Shown: in pieces, positions 17,478 to 24,870 of the stretch
Numbering within the stretch: position 1 is the stretch's first letter
How the letters are laid out: every line of letters starts with the position of its first letter
DNA from: Halomonas huangheensis
Lineage (GTDB): Bacteria; Pseudomonadota; Gammaproteobacteria; Pseudomonadales; Halomonadaceae
Direction of reading: 5' to 3'
Length of the DNA: 64,000 nt
Assembly (NCBI RefSeq): GCF_001431725.1
Contig: NZ_CP013106.1
Location: 3,410,001-3,474,000, forward strand
Made by a program: the position numbers and the translations under genes
The notes under the pieces: model-generated
What the model was told of the DNA's origin: nothing
Database searches by the model: none
The model's input: the letters and a program-made list of their open reading frames with translations, nothing else

Positions 17478-19269
17478 GTGCCACCTCCCGACACCAGGGA
17501 TTGGGCAATTGCACGTACTGGGCCCTGCGATCGGCCTCAGCGAGCAGGCGCAGTTTGAAATTGGTCTTGCAGGGAATCGGCTGTCCATCGAGCAGTTGAT
17601 CAAGCTCGGGGGTAGCAATGTCCAGCCGCTCACGAACCGCCAGTAGTTCCTCGCGCACCAATTCCCAGAGGCCATCGGCGAGCTCCGGTCGCTGCCAGCT
17701 GAGCGCCAGAATCGCTTCCGAGAGATGGTTGATGAACAGGCAATAGGCGATGCGGTTCCAGCCTTGCTCACGACTGTAGGTCAACGACTGCCGGACCCGT
17801 GGATGCAGATTGCTCTCTCCAGCCAGCCAGTCGATGCCCTTGTCCTCGGTGAGTTTGACGCCTTCGAAGTCACGCAACAGGACATGATGCGGCTGGCCTT
17901 GATCATGAATCAGCACACAGTTCTGAAGGTGCGGCTCCATGACGATGCCATGACGGAAGAACAACGCCAGTACCGGCTGCATCAACACCGCCAGGTAGTC
18001 TCGGAACCAGCTGAGGATATGTAGTCCACTGGGGAGCTTGTTCCCTTCGCCATCTCCTGCAAGGAAGGCCATCGCCAGCGGTACCAGCCGCGTATCACGG
18101 GCAAATAATGTGGCTGTCATCAGGCAACGAGAGGCGCCTTGCTCGCGGCAGAAGTTCTCGCGCAGGATGATGCCTGTCTGTTCGCGGAACCAGCTGCGCG
18201 TCTCCTCGTCCTCGCCCTCTGGAGACCAGTACAGCGTGGCCGGTTCACGAGCGACACATAAGCGCGCCAATGCCGGATCCTCGCGCTGCACCAGGTGATG
18301 CATGATGCGATCCACCACCAGAGTACTCTCCAGCTCATACCAGGCGTTCTTGCGCACACAGTTGGTGATGCGCACGTTGAGCGAGCCCTTGATGAAATAG
18401 CCATGGTCCTCGATATACCAGGTACGCATCGATGCCGTGGGCCTCGCCACCAGCCCCGTCGCGCCAAGGTCACGAATCACGCCATCCTGCAGCAGCGAGG
18501 CAGTACGCGGGTCGCGGCGGAACAGCTCGGCCTGTACCGGATGCATACTGATCACGGCTCGATCGTCGCCAGAACTGCAACTCTGGCTCGCTACCTCGGC
18601 CAGCGCCTGAGACTCCGTGATGCGGTTGGTCTCGACACACAGCCCATCACGCGGCACCTCGAACTGATGCAAGGCCGTCTCGCCACCGAACTCGGGCGCC
18701 TGACGATGAGCATTCGCCAGATTTGGCCATTGTCTGGCCTTGGGTGTGGGATGGTTGGGATGACCGAACAACAAGCCCTGCTCGCTGCGGGCATAGTCAT
18801 CAAGGGGCCGGTATTTCTGATGGTTATCAGCATGCTGCAGAATATCGTGCATTACTTGCTGACTTTGAATGATTTGCCCGACAAGTTCTGTATTAAGCGA
18901 GTTACCCGGCAAAGGACAGGTTTCCAATAGCGTGGCCACCAGAGCCTCAAACTCCGGAACTCTCCACTCATCATCAAAAAATGACTTTATATATAACTCA
19001 GAGCAATAATACTGACTACCAATAGTTGACTTACGGTCAACCAGAACAAATAGTGAAAGTTTTTCTGACCAATGGATATGTAACGGAAAATTAACATGTA
19101 ACGAAAAGTATCTATCGTTTGATGGAAGACCCTGAGTATTCTCCGGCCATTGGTACTCCAGTAGCCGATCGGGAATGGCCAGTTCCTTGATGATGCAATT
19201 CAGCAAGGCATGCACCGACGCATGCCTGCTCGCCTCACTCGGTGAGCAAAGGCCAGGGGTGGTGTCCAT
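17470..19269 (-). CDS. acsD: NIS siderophore synthetase, AcsD-like (first enzyme of operon)
   Basis: A 599-residue NIS synthetase. Its key residues fall within one position of the numbering I recall for the crystallised AcsD: His170 in GLLFGHPNHPTPKAR, then Ser280, Arg282 and Thr283 in TASMRTW, Lys294, Thr302 and Arg306 in KGSLNVRITNCVR. The C-terminal half has MEPHLQNCVLIHDQGQPHHVLLRDFEGVKL. AcsD activates citrate enantioselectively as an adenylate and joins it to an L-serine-type nucleophile. GGAG precedes the ATG at 19269. It follows the receptor gene on the same strand after 278 bp containing a strong hairpin. A stretch encoding about residues 45-105 is strikingly AT-rich compared with the rest, a possible sign of foreign origin. 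Confidence 0.9.
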   Translation of the reverse strand: MDTTPGLCSPSEASRHASVHALLNCIIKELAIPDRLLEYQWPENTQGLPSNDRYFSLHVNFPLHIHWSEKLSLFVLVDRKSTIGSQYYCSELYIKSFFDDEWRVPEFEALVATLLETCPLPGNSLNTELVGQIIQSQQVMHDILQHADNHQKYRPLDDYARSEQGLLFGHPNHPTPKARQWPNLANAHRQAPEFGGETALHQFEVPRDGLCVETNRITESQALAEVASQSCSSGDDRAVISMHPVQAELFRRDPRTASLLQDGVIRDLGATGLVARPTASMRTWYIEDHGYFIKGSLNVRITNCVRKNAWYELESTLVVDRIMHHLVQREDPALARLCVAREPATLYWSPEGEDEETRSWFREQTGIILRENFCREQGASRCLMTATLFARDTRLVPLAMAFLAGDGEGNKLPSGLHILSWFRDYLAVLMQPVLALFFRHGIVMEPHLQNCVLIHDQGQPHHVLLRDFEGVKLTEDKGIDWLAGESNLHPRVRQSLTYSREQGWNRIAYCLFINHLSEAILALSWQRPELADGLWELVREELLAVRERLDIATPELDQLLDGQPIPCKTNFKLRLLAEADRRAQYVQLPNPWCREVAHA

Positions 19270-19502
19270 AATGACTCCGCAATGACGACTTGGCGTATGA
19301 CTCGATCAACCCTTGATTCAGGATGACCACATGAGCCCTGCGTTACCTTCCTTGTCCTGTATATCGCTGGCGAAGTGAGTGTCACACCACGACACCAGCG
19401 TCTCCATTGCTAGTCACACTGCAGAGTTGTTGGAATAATATTATTATGGGTGGTTCTTATAGATGGTTCAGAAAAGCGATTCTTGAAGATTTTTATTGAG
19501 GG

Positions 19503-19539
19503 CTTGATGCTGGTCATTTCCGTCATGACCAGCATCAAG
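19503..19539 (-). terminator. perfect 15-bp hairpin between receptor and synthetase genes
   Basis: cttgatgctggtcat and its exact reverse complement flank a 7-nt loop just 8 bp after the receptor stop. There is no following T-run on the minus strand, so it may attenuate transcription or protect the receptor mRNA end, and not fully stop readthrough into the synthesis genes. Confidence 0.5.
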
Positions 19540-19547
19540 TTCAACCT

Positions 19548-21668
19548 TTAGAAGTCGATGCTATACCCCAGAGTTACCGTACGCCCACGCCCAGCAAAGT
19601 AGCGGTCTTCGTTGACCAGAGCACTTTGCGAGTAGTAGGTGATGTACTGCTCATCAAGCAGGTTGGCAACAGCGACATTGACCTGGCCGACCGGCAGCTT
19701 ATAGCCCACGGCGGCATCGACCAGCAGATAGCCGTCGAACTCACGATTTTCTTCATCGAAGCTCTTGTCGAAAGCGTAATTGGCCTGCACAAAGGAGGTG
19801 ATTTCCGGAGTCCAGCGCGACGACCAACTGGCGATCAGGCGATCCGGCGCCACATTCAGGCCATTGAGCTTGGCATCGAGGGTGCCGTTATCGTTGCTGT
19901 CGTAGCGCCCATCCATGTGCGAGTACGCCAGCCGCCCCTTGTGATTGTCGGTAAACTGATAATCGACGGAGGCTTCCACCCCTTTGATCTCGGTTTCCTC
20001 ACGCTTGAGCACGAACGCATCGTTGACTTCCTCGACCCGGTCACCGAAGTCAGAAGATGAAACGTAATAGCTGAGCTCTGCGCCCAACCGGTCGCCTTGA
20101 TAACGCACCCCGGTTTCAATGTTATCGGTAACGATCGGACGCAGATTCTCGAAGTTGTCGACCGAGCGTCCCGGCTCGTTGATACCACGCAGCGCGCGTC
20201 CCACATCAGGCACCGAGAAGCCTTCGGAATAGTTGGCGAACAGGCTCCAGTCTTCCACCGGATTCCATACCGCACCGAAGTTATACAGCGTCTCGTCGAA
20301 GCTCGGTGAGCCGCCTTCAACCTCAACGCCGCCGTTGGCAGCAACCGACTGGTAGCTGTCGATATCCAGTCTGGCATATTCGTAACGTACTCCTGCCGAG
20401 AGCAGCAGCGACTCAATCGGTCGCAGCTCGAATTGCAGGAAGGGCGAGATGTCGGTGTACTCAATCGGCGGTACGTAGGTACGATCGGTCAGCCACAGGT
20501 ACTGTTCGGTGTTGTCGACCGTGGTATCCAGACCACCGGTAATCTTGAGGCGCTCATCCCACAGCTGATCATTGGTCAATGACAGCTTGGTGCCCCACTT
20601 CTGGGTCTCGGCCATACTCTGGTCATAGAGCGTACCCACCGGTGCAATCGACGGATCCTGGAAGTTCTTGGAGTCAGTGGCGCCGAACAGTGACTGGTAG
20701 TCCTGGTAGAACGCCAGTGCGCTGAGGTGCATGCCTGCCAGGTCGTAGTTGTCGTAACTCAGACCGGTCGTCCACACCTCATTGAAGGGCGCATCACCCT
20801 CTGGCGTACCGCGCTCGGAGGTGGTTGGCACACCATTGTCGCGATCACCGGTGACACTGAGGTAATCGCCGTTGCCTTCGATGTCGTAATGATTGACCGT
20901 GAACTGCAGACGCTGATTATCGTCGATCCAATAGGCCAGCTTGCCGAGGATGTCGTAACTGCGCGAATCCATCAGGTCGCCCTGGGTGTTGTCGACGCCG
21001 ATGTAGTCGCCATCGCCATCGAGGAACATCCCCTGATCCTCGTACCCGACAGAAAACAGGTAATCGAAGTCACCGGAGTTGCCGCTCACGCCATAGTTGA
21101 CCTTGTAGCTGTTGGTCTCGGACTTGAGCTGGCTGGTCGGAGTGGTCATCTGCACATCGACGTGCTGGTTGAGCGAACCCGGCTCCGGACGGCGGGTAAT
21201 GATGTTGATCACGCCCCCCGCAGCACCGATGCCGTTGGTAGCGTTGGCGCCCTGGATCACCTCAATATGATCGACCATCGAGTAATCGATGGTATGCGCT
21301 TCGCGGCCAGTGGGTCGCAGCGGGTTGGACTGCGGAATGCCATCGATCAGGATCAGCGGCCGACGACCACGCAATGTCTCACCGCTACCACTCATCTTCT
21401 GGCGACTCGGCGAATAGGACGGCAACAGGTTGCTGAGTATCTGAGAAGAGTCAGAGGTAATCTGGCGCTGCTGCTCTATCTCTTCTTTGGTGATGATACG
21501 CACGGTCTGTGGCGAATCCTCGGCCGTTGTTCCCGTACGCGAGGCCGTTACCACCATGACATCTGTCGGTTCTGTGCGTGCACTGTTGCTGGTTTCCTGT
21601 GCCAGGCCCGGCGTGGAGACCGCCAGCCCAAGAATCGACACTGTCGGCCAGAGTGAATGGCGTTTCAT
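19548..21668 (-). CDS. TonB-dependent receptor of the NIS siderophore locus (Acr/AleB-like)
   Basis: A 706-residue outer-membrane receptor with signal peptide (cleavage near GLAQ), a TonB box region DVMVVTASR, plug motifs (LRGRRPLILIDGIPQSNPLR, IEVIQGANATNGIGAAGGVINIITRRP) and a 22-strand-type barrel ending in YSIDF. It is the first gene of the minus-strand run leading into the siderophore synthetases, the position of the achromobactin receptor gene acr. A Fur-box-like site lies about 50 bp upstream of its start, shared with the divergent ATPase gene. By context it should take up the ferric form of the locally made siderophore. Assignment as a siderophore receptor is secure; the ligand is inferred. 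Confidence 0.9.
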   Translation of the reverse strand: MKRHSLWPTVSILGLAVSTPGLAQETSNSARTEPTDVMVVTASRTGTTAEDSPQTVRIITKEEIEQQRQITSDSSQILSNLLPSYSPSRQKMSGSGETLRGRRPLILIDGIPQSNPLRPTGREAHTIDYSMVDHIEVIQGANATNGIGAAGGVINIITRRPEPGSLNQHVDVQMTTPTSQLKSETNSYKVNYGVSGNSGDFDYLFSVGYEDQGMFLDGDGDYIGVDNTQGDLMDSRSYDILGKLAYWIDDNQRLQFTVNHYDIEGNGDYLSVTGDRDNGVPTTSERGTPEGDAPFNEVWTTGLSYDNYDLAGMHLSALAFYQDYQSLFGATDSKNFQDPSIAPVGTLYDQSMAETQKWGTKLSLTNDQLWDERLKITGGLDTTVDNTEQYLWLTDRTYVPPIEYTDISPFLQFELRPIESLLLSAGVRYEYARLDIDSYQSVAANGGVEVEGGSPSFDETLYNFGAVWNPVEDWSLFANYSEGFSVPDVGRALRGINEPGRSVDNFENLRPIVTDNIETGVRYQGDRLGAELSYYVSSSDFGDRVEEVNDAFVLKREETEIKGVEASVDYQFTDNHKGRLAYSHMDGRYDSNDNGTLDAKLNGLNVAPDRLIASWSSRWTPEITSFVQANYAFDKSFDEENREFDGYLLVDAAVGYKLPVGQVNVAVANLLDEQYITYYSQSALVNEDRYFAGRGRTVTLGYSIDF

Positions 21669-21712
21669 TGAATGCTGTATCCCTTGATGGAGCTCAAAAT
21701 GTTGGAGATTAT

Positions 21713-21731
21713 CGTAATGAGAATGATTATC
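21713..21731. promoter_or_regulatory. Fur box in divergent promoter region
   Basis: CGTAATGAGAATGATTATC matches 15 of 19 positions of the classical Fur box GATAATGATAATCATTATC by hand count. It sits between the minus-strand receptor/synthetase operon (start 21668) and the plus-strand ATPase/reductase operon (start 21909), so it could control both. Confidence 0.7.
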
Positions 21732-21849
21732 TTAAACGTGTGGGCGAACGTATGTCTAGCTTTCCGGCATAGTTCTGTATCGGGCAGCCAACGCTACATC
21801 CACGCATCAATGCTCGTTCCCAGTGGCCTCTCCATTGGCCGCGCCGATT

Positions 21850-21868
21850 GAAAATGAGAATGTTTTGT
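21850..21868. promoter_or_regulatory. weaker second Fur-like site before ATPase gene
   Basis: GAAAATGAGAATGTTTTGT matches about 12 of 19 Fur-box positions. It lies about 40 bp before the ATPase ATG and 119 bp after the first site, so it may serve the plus-strand operon specifically. Confidence 0.35.
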
Positions 21869-21908
21869 CATAGTGTGCAGCTGCTGCTGCCCAACGAGTT
21901 ACCTCCCT

Positions 21909-22859
21909 ATGCCCTCCTCTGAGTCTCGACAGCCCGGGGTCCATGCCCCCCGTTTGTATGGCGAAGGCCTGCATGCCGGCTATGAGTCGCGACACGTGCT
22001 GGACAACGTCGATCTGTCTATTGCGGAAGGCAAGGTGACGGTGTTGCTGGGCCCCAATGGCAGCGGCAAATCAACCCTGCTCAAGACACTGGCACGGACC
22101 CTCAAGCCCAGCAGCGGACGAGTAGTACTCGATGGCGAGGATATTCACCGCAGTTCGTCACGCGAGGTGGCGTGTCGCCTCGGCATCCTGCCTCAAGGCC
22201 CTACCGCACCTGAAGGACTGACCGTACGCCAGTTGGTGACCATGGGTCGCTTTCCCCATCAGCGCCTGTGGCGTCGAGACTCCGTCGAAGACGAGCGTGC
22301 CATCGCTGATGCCATGGCCTATACCGATGTCACCGATTTTGCGGAGCGTGGCGTCGATGCCCTCTCCGGCGGCCAGCGCCAGCGTTGCTGGATCGCCATG
22401 GTGCTGGCCCAGAACACCGACCTGATTCTGCTCGACGAGCCCACTACCTTTCTTGATCTCAAAGTCCAGGTTGACCTCCTCGAGCTGTTGACGCGGCTGG
22501 CCCATGAGCATGGCCGCACCTTGCTGGTCGTCCTGCATGACCTCAACCTGGCCGCGGCCTATGCCGACCAGTTGGTGATGATGCGTGAAGGGCGTATCGT
22601 CGAAAGCGGGACACCCGATGAGGTGTTTACCGCAGCTAACCTGAAGCGGGTATTTGATCTGAATGCAGAGGTGATCCGCGATCCGCATAGTGGCAGCCTG
22701 ATCTGCGTGCCGCAGAGGTTCCGTCCAAGCACAGCCCCGGCTGCCGGCGAGAAACCTGCAAATGCTGCCAGGCCTGCAATGGATGACCAACCTGCCACCG
22801 ACAACAGTGCTGATAGTGCTGCGGATAATGAAACAGGAAAGGAGCGTCGTACCTCATGA
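21909..22859 (+). CDS. cbrD: iron-siderophore ABC transporter ATPase (FecE/CbrD-like)
   Basis: A 316-residue ATP-binding subunit of an iron(III)-siderophore importer. The ATG at 21909 is chosen; a GTG 12 codons upstream is in frame but poorer. Walker A is GPNGSGKST, the signature is LSGGQRQRCWIAM, Walker B is LILLDEPTTFLD, and the His switch is in VVLHDLN. The last about 45 residues are an Ala/Pro/Asp-rich extension not needed for the fold. No permease or binding-protein gene is adjacent, while the CbrABC-like operon at 7.3-10.5 kb lacks an ATPase, so the two probably form one transporter. It overlaps the next gene by 4 nt. Confidence 0.9.
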   Translation: MPSSESRQPGVHAPRLYGEGLHAGYESRHVLDNVDLSIAEGKVTVLLGPNGSGKSTLLKTLARTLKPSSGRVVLDGEDIHRSSSREVACRLGILPQGPTAPEGLTVRQLVTMGRFPHQRLWRRDSVEDERAIADAMAYTDVTDFAERGVDALSGGQRQRCWIAMVLAQNTDLILLDEPTTFLDLKVQVDLLELLTRLAHEHGRTLLVVLHDLNLAAAYADQLVMMREGRIVESGTPDEVFTAANLKRVFDLNAEVIRDPHSGSLICVPQRFRPSTAPAAGEKPANAARPAMDDQPATDNSADSAADNETGKERRTS

Positions 22860-23863
22860 GCCACCGCTTCTGTACTGAGCTCAGCCGAGAGCAAGGTGAC
22901 CCGTTGGCCGGCAGCGCCGCCCATATCGAGCGCAATCTGCTGCTCAGTTGGCCTCGCGCCAAGTGGAAGCGCAGCCTGCGCCACGCCAGCGACATGCCAG
23001 AAGCATTGATCGAGCAACTGGATGCCATTGCGGCCAGTGGCCGACGCATCAACCTGATCCAGCGTCGCGATCACCCCGAGGATCTGCATCGTATCTACCT
23101 GATGCCCGAGCGACTGGCCTTCGACGTGCAACGGGAAGAATTACAGGATTTTCTGAGCGCCTGGCAGCGTGGAGCCTCCCTGGATGCCTGGCAACCCACC
23201 CCAGTAACACGCGACCTGGTGTTGTGCTGCACCCATGGCAAGAAGGATAAATGTTGCGCCAAGTTCGGTTATGCCGCCTTTCAGGCACTGGACAGAACCG
23301 TGCGCGAACACCAGTTGCCGTTCGATGTCTGGGAAAGCTCACACCTTGGTGGCTGCCGACTGGCCGCCAGCGTTATTCTGTTGTCACCGGTACGCAAGTA
23401 CGGGCGTATCGCCCCCGATCAAGCGTATTCCCTGCTGGCCAGTGAAGCCGATGGCCAACGCTACCTCCCCTGCTACCGTGGTGACTCAAGCCTGACCCCG
23501 CCACAGCAATGCGCGCAGCTTGCCATACTCAACCACTTCGCTGCGCAAGCAGTTCAATCACAGCCACCTCAATCACAAGCACCTCAATATCAAGCACCTC
23601 AACCCCAACTGACCCTTGAGGAAGAGTTGATCCTCGGGGACGAAGCGGGCAACGACGAGCAACGCCAACTGACATGGCGCTGTCGGCACGGAGATGGACG
23701 CACCCAACGCCTGAAGGTCAGCTGCCGAGCCATCAGCATCATGCGTGTCGACACCTGCAACGACCTCGATGAAGGGCCAACACCCAGCCTGGTGTGGCAG
23801 GCCGGCGCTGTGGAAGAGCTCCAGCCAACCACTCCCCTCCACAGCGCGCAGCCCTGTTGCTGA
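22856..23863 (+). CDS. Suc/Fer-like (sucrase/ferredoxin-like) protein, candidate iron-siderophore reductase
   Basis: A 335-residue protein of the sucrase/ferredoxin-like family, whose members have a thioredoxin-like fold able to bind a [2Fe-2S] cluster. Characteristic motifs are LVLCCTHGKKDKCCAKFG (clustered cysteines), WESSHLGGCRLAASVILL and the downstream GRIAPDQAYSLL. No signal peptide is seen, so it is cytosolic. A Gln/Pro/Ser-rich 15-bp repeat (QSQPP-QSQAP-QYQAP) links the main domain to a C-terminal about 80-residue part that ends in CysCys. It is coupled to the importer ATPase and followed by a FhuF-type reductase. A redox role in releasing iron from the imported siderophore is suggested by context only. 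Confidence 0.75.
   Translation: MSHRFCTELSREQGDPLAGSAAHIERNLLLSWPRAKWKRSLRHASDMPEALIEQLDAIAASGRRINLIQRRDHPEDLHRIYLMPERLAFDVQREELQDFLSAWQRGASLDAWQPTPVTRDLVLCCTHGKKDKCCAKFGYAAFQALDRTVREHQLPFDVWESSHLGGCRLAASVILLSPVRKYGRIAPDQAYSLLASEADGQRYLPCYRGDSSLTPPQQCAQLAILNHFAAQAVQSQPPQSQAPQYQAPQPQLTLEEELILGDEAGNDEQRQLTWRCRHGDGRTQRLKVSCRAISIMRVDTCNDLDEGPTPSLVWQAGAVEELQPTTPLHSAQPCC
23555..23599 (+). repeat. 15-bp coding repeat, three units
   Basis: caatcacagccacct, caatcacaagcacct and caatatcaagcacct are consecutive 15-bp units forming a Gln/Pro linker in the Suc/Fer-like protein. Confidence 0.8.
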
Positions 23864-23903
23864 ACGGCTGACGTCAATCTGCTTCATCAGACAATCCATG
23901 TTT

Positions 23904-23922
23904 GATAACAATTCGCATTCAA
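23904..23922. promoter_or_regulatory. Fur-like site before fhuF-type gene
   Basis: GATAACAATTCGCATTCAA keeps GATAA at one end and the CATT half at the other; about 11 of 19 positions match the classical box. It shares the core ATTCGCAT with sites at 26059 and 46545. It lies about 55 bp before the reductase start in a 114-bp intergenic gap, pointing to a secondary iron-regulated promoter. Confidence 0.45.
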
Positions 23923-23977
23923 TGCATACTGTGGGCTGGCACCTCCAGACTGCTCCGGCAGTTTCCAAGGAAGCACC

Positions 23978-24853
23978 ATGACCTCCGCCCTCTCTCGCCT
24001 CTACTGCGGCCCCCTCGAGCAACTGACGCCTCCCCTGGTCAGTACTGCTCTACCAGAGGATGCATTGCCCGCTGAGCAACTGCTCGATGCCAACGTCCTC
24101 GAGGAGCGGCTTGAGCGCCTCGCCGCAAAGCATCAGGGCAACGACATCAAGGCCATCGCCTCGATCTGGTCGCAATGGCATTTCGCCGCTGTCGTTGTGC
24201 CATCGCTGGCCGCCAACCTGCTGCTTGAGCGCGACCTGCCGGTCAGCCTCGACGAGATGGCCATCCAGAGTGACGAACATGGCTGCACCCGACGCCTGGT
24301 TCTACCGCATGAAGGCACACCGCTGCCGTCTCTGGACGCCTTCCAGCGCTTCGAGACACTCTTTCAAGGGCATGTTTCACCGCTGATCGAGATGCTTGGC
24401 TGTATCAGCGGTGCCGCACCGCGTCTGTTCTGGAACAATTTCGGTAATTATTTCGAGTACTTCGCCAACAACGCCGAACTGCATCCCATGGCGCTGCCAG
24501 GTGTGGCTGACGAAGCCATGCGCCTGGTGGACCATCGCGTGTACCCGGATGGACGCCGTAACCCGCTGTTCATGCCGGTACGCTACCTGGAGAACAGCGC
24601 AGGAGAACGCCACCGCACGCGGCGCTTATGCTGCCTGCGTTACCGGCTGGATGATTGCGAGTACTGTGGCAACTGCCCGCTGGAAGGCGAAGCGGCAGCG
24701 GCCGCCCGGGACAGTGCCGCCAGGCAACGCGCCAGCACTCGCCTGCGCAGGAATGCTGCTGCCGAGACCAACGCTGACGTGCAGACGTATACCCCGCGCC
24801 GCAAGGTGCCGACCTCCTCCGAAACCTGCCAGGTCGCATCCGGCGGCCATTGA
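23978..24853 (+). CDS. fhuF: FhuF-type ferric-siderophore reductase with [2Fe-2S] motif
   Basis: A 291-residue cytosolic protein. The decisive mark is Cys-Cys-x10-Cys-x2-Cys (CCLRYRLDDCEYCGNC, residues about 211-226), the unusual [2Fe-2S] ligand set of FhuF, which reduces iron in cytoplasmic ferric hydroxamates. The N-terminal half (WSQWHFAAVVVPSLAANLL, RLFWNNFGNYFEYF) fits the IucA/IucC-FhuF-like domain of such reductases. After the cluster motif there is a Ser/Arg/Ala-rich extension of about 60 residues longer than in FhuF. AAGGAAG provides the ribosome site. It follows the ATPase and Suc/Fer-like genes and is 17 bp before the AraC regulator. Confidence 0.85.
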   Translation: MTSALSRLYCGPLEQLTPPLVSTALPEDALPAEQLLDANVLEERLERLAAKHQGNDIKAIASIWSQWHFAAVVVPSLAANLLLERDLPVSLDEMAIQSDEHGCTRRLVLPHEGTPLPSLDAFQRFETLFQGHVSPLIEMLGCISGAAPRLFWNNFGNYFEYFANNAELHPMALPGVADEAMRLVDHRVYPDGRRNPLFMPVRYLENSAGERHRTRRLCCLRYRLDDCEYCGNCPLEGEAAAAARDSAARQRASTRLRRNAAAETNADVQTYTPRRKVPTSSETCQVASGGH

Positions 24854-24870
24854 TCCATGAGTGCTGATTT

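Noticed and set aside
17478..17771. 98-residue N-terminal extension of the AcsE-like decarboxylase
   Set aside because: It overlaps the end of the AcsD-like gene in another frame, is not protein-like, and the family start fits the ATG at 17477.
11242..19269. Aerobactin operon
   Set aside because: There is no lysine N6-hydroxylase (IucD) or acetyltransferase (IucB); the decarboxylase and HpcH/HpaI aldolase point to achromobactin/staphyloferrin B type.
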